This document shows positions 62,442 through 64,000 of a DNA stretch of 64,000 bases, piece by piece. The notes beneath the pieces were generated by a model. It did no database searches. It saw nothing but the letters and a program-made list of their open reading frames with translations, and was not told the DNA's origin. Both the position numbers and the translations under genes were made by a program. The stretch comes from Byssochlamys sp. IMV 00236 (taxonomy: Eukaryota > Ascomycota > Eurotiomycetes > Eurotiales > Thermoascaceae), in NCBI GenBank assembly GCA_001931875.2, contig MSJH02000792.1, forward strand, positions 460,734-524,733. Direction: 5' to 3'. Numbering within the stretch: the stretch's first letter is position 1; the number at the start of each line of letters is the position of its first letter.

Positions 62442-63060
62442 ATATGTCTGGTTCATCTTGGTTTTGGTGTCTGGTTATGTAGATAGGCTTGTGGCGTCTT
62501 CGGGTGTTGTGGTAGATCGTTGATACCCCTATTGCTGTCGCGGTACTCTCAAGCTATTTCTGGAATAGATAGAATTCTTATTGGAATTCTCGTAGATAAT
62601 TAGAAGGTGTTTAATCGAGAGCGTCGACCAAGTAGGATTATTTACGTGGCCTGCGTCGCTGCCGTTCTAGGGAACTTCGGAGTCTATCAACGGTCCCGAT
62701 ATCAAGAACAAAGACGTCACGACTAGCTTCCTGACAATGAAAGCACCAGCTCCAGCGCGATGGCATTCCATGTAACGCTTGGCGCAAACCTAATCTCGAC
62801 ATTGGAAGTTCTAGATTAACAAGCAATGTCCGGATTGGCGAATATCGCTACAGATCTTATCCCATTATAGAGTAACTCTAGACTGGCATGAAGCAAGCCC
62901 CTCTGACGCAGCTGACACTGACGTCGTTTCAAGCTCCCGGCTCGCTCCAACACAAAGAACTTGGAGATAAGGCAACAGTTTACTCTAGCAACCTATTTGA
63001 CTCTCAATTGCGCAAATACTCTATCTCTCGTATCAAACGATTGATCGCGCATTTTGAAGC
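62442..63060. other. intergenic region between tandem plus-strand genes
   Basis: This holds the 3' flank of Nse4 and the promoter of the DUF4336 gene. The open frame at 62888-63100 runs into the start of the next gene in another frame and is not supported. No repeat or RNA gene is visible. Confidence 0.5.
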
Positions 63061-63941
63061 ATGGCATCGAAACTATTCCCAGGGAATCCCTCCGAGGTGA
63101 TGGTGATCCGCAAGGTCACACCAGACATTGTAACTCTGAGCGTACCTTTTGCGCGATTTGGGATCATCAAATTTGGAGGTCGAGGAACACTCGGTGAGTT
63201 GAACAGATAATTAGGCCAATTATCACATACTCGAGCTCTTTTACTGATATGCTCTCTCGCCGTACAGTCAAGCTATCCTCCGGTTCCCTGGCCGTCTTCT
63301 CACCCGTCGCACTCACGCCCCAAGTACACGACGCGATCACCTCGCTAGGAGGCCCAGTCAAATACATCGCAGCACCAGACATGGAGCATCACCTATACGT
63401 GACGCGATGGAAGGATGCATTTCCCGACGCGCAGGTCCTCGCGCCCGAAGGGCTCAAAGAGAAGCGACAATCGAACCCGGAGTTCAAAAACACCGAATTC
63501 ACACATATCTTCACGTCCGAGAAGAAGCAAAAGCTGCAGATCTCAGAAGAATTCGACTCGGAATTCGAGACGGAATACGTCGACGGCCATGTATCGCGGG
63601 AACTGGTCTTTCTGCACAAGCGTAGCCGTACCCTGATCGAAGCTGACTTGCTTTTCAACCTCCCTGCAACAGAACAATATTCGAAATCGGGCGTATCGCC
63701 CACGTCGGGGATATTGACGAGGATCATAGCGCCTCTGATGTCGACGGCTCCGCCAGCGACGTGGCAGAAAAGGTTCATATGGCATCTTACAGTAGCTAAT
63801 CGCCAGCGATATCGGGAGTCTATTCGGAGGATTGATCAGTGGGATTTTGATCGGTTGATTCCGTGTCATGGGGACGTGGTTGAGACAGGGGCGAAGGGCG
63901 TATTTAGGAATATAATGGAGTGGTTCCTTCGTGATAATTAA
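63061..63941 (+). CDS. DUF4336 / metallo-beta-lactamase-like hydrolase family protein
   Basis: Two exons (63061-63193 and 63268-63941), joined by a 74-bp intron with gtgagt donor, give 268 residues starting MASKLFPGNPSEVMVIRKVT. The sequence follows the DUF4336 pattern: TLSVPFARFGIIKFGGRGTL, LSSGSLAVFSPVALTP, YIAAPDMEHHLYVTRWKDAF and a final LIPCHGDVVE. These resemble the beta-strand/histidine positions of the metallo-hydrolase fold, though the classic HxHxDH motif is absent, so catalytic activity is uncertain. There is no signal peptide or membrane span. Close homologues in fungi are mostly unnamed. The gene ends 59 bp before the window edge. Confidence 0.85.
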
Positions 63942-64000
63942 GAAAAGCAGGATTCTGTTCATGGGAGTGGGAGTTGACAGGGTTGGGACTATTGTGAGAG

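Overview
The window is nuclear DNA of a filamentous ascomycete, most likely order Eurotiales (Aspergillus/Penicillium-like). Genes carry short GT-AG introns, mostly 40-90 bp, with CTAAC/CTGAC-type branch points. The gene set is fungal: a Medusa-like developmental regulator, myosin II, Pfa5, Vps34, a Bor1-type transporter, DUF8035 and DUF4336 proteins. No bacterial operon, plasmid, prophage, CRISPR array or intact transposon is visible. The exon models were built by hand from splice sites and reading-frame continuity. In every complete multi-exon model the exon lengths sum to a multiple of three.

Layout. Positions 1-5.1 kb hold a metallophosphoesterase/5'-nucleotidase gene interrupted by a 936-bp assembly gap, and a minus-strand low-complexity protein with a C-terminal membrane segment. 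Positions 7.9-12.1 kb hold a five-exon minus-strand gene, probably medA, with a 1.3-kb first intron. A gene desert of about 10.6 kb follows (12.1-22.7 kb). It contains short repeats, a recurrent TACGGAGTA motif, a 20-N gap that looks artefactual and a tRNA-like relic.

Positions 22.7-32.2 kb carry cytosolic asparaginyl-tRNA synthetase, a DUF8035 protein and the palmitoyltransferase Pfa5. Positions 34-36.2 kb carry two small related cysteine-rich (zinc-binding type) proteins in the same orientation.

From 38.7 kb to the end the DNA is gene-dense and housekeeping in nature. In order: a Red1-like C3H zinc-finger protein divergent from the myosin II heavy chain; the splicing factor Isy1; the mitochondrial ribosome-assembly GTPase Mtg1; a Bor1/SLC4-type anion transporter; the PI3-kinase Vps34 divergent from the Smc5/6 subunit Nse4; and a DUF4336 metallo-hydrolase-like protein. 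These genes do not form a pathway. They share divergent promoters, several with TCACGTGA-like palindromes.

The least understood items are the paired cysteine-rich proteins, the long leader/desert upstream of the medA-like gene, and the TACGGAGTA cluster in that desert.
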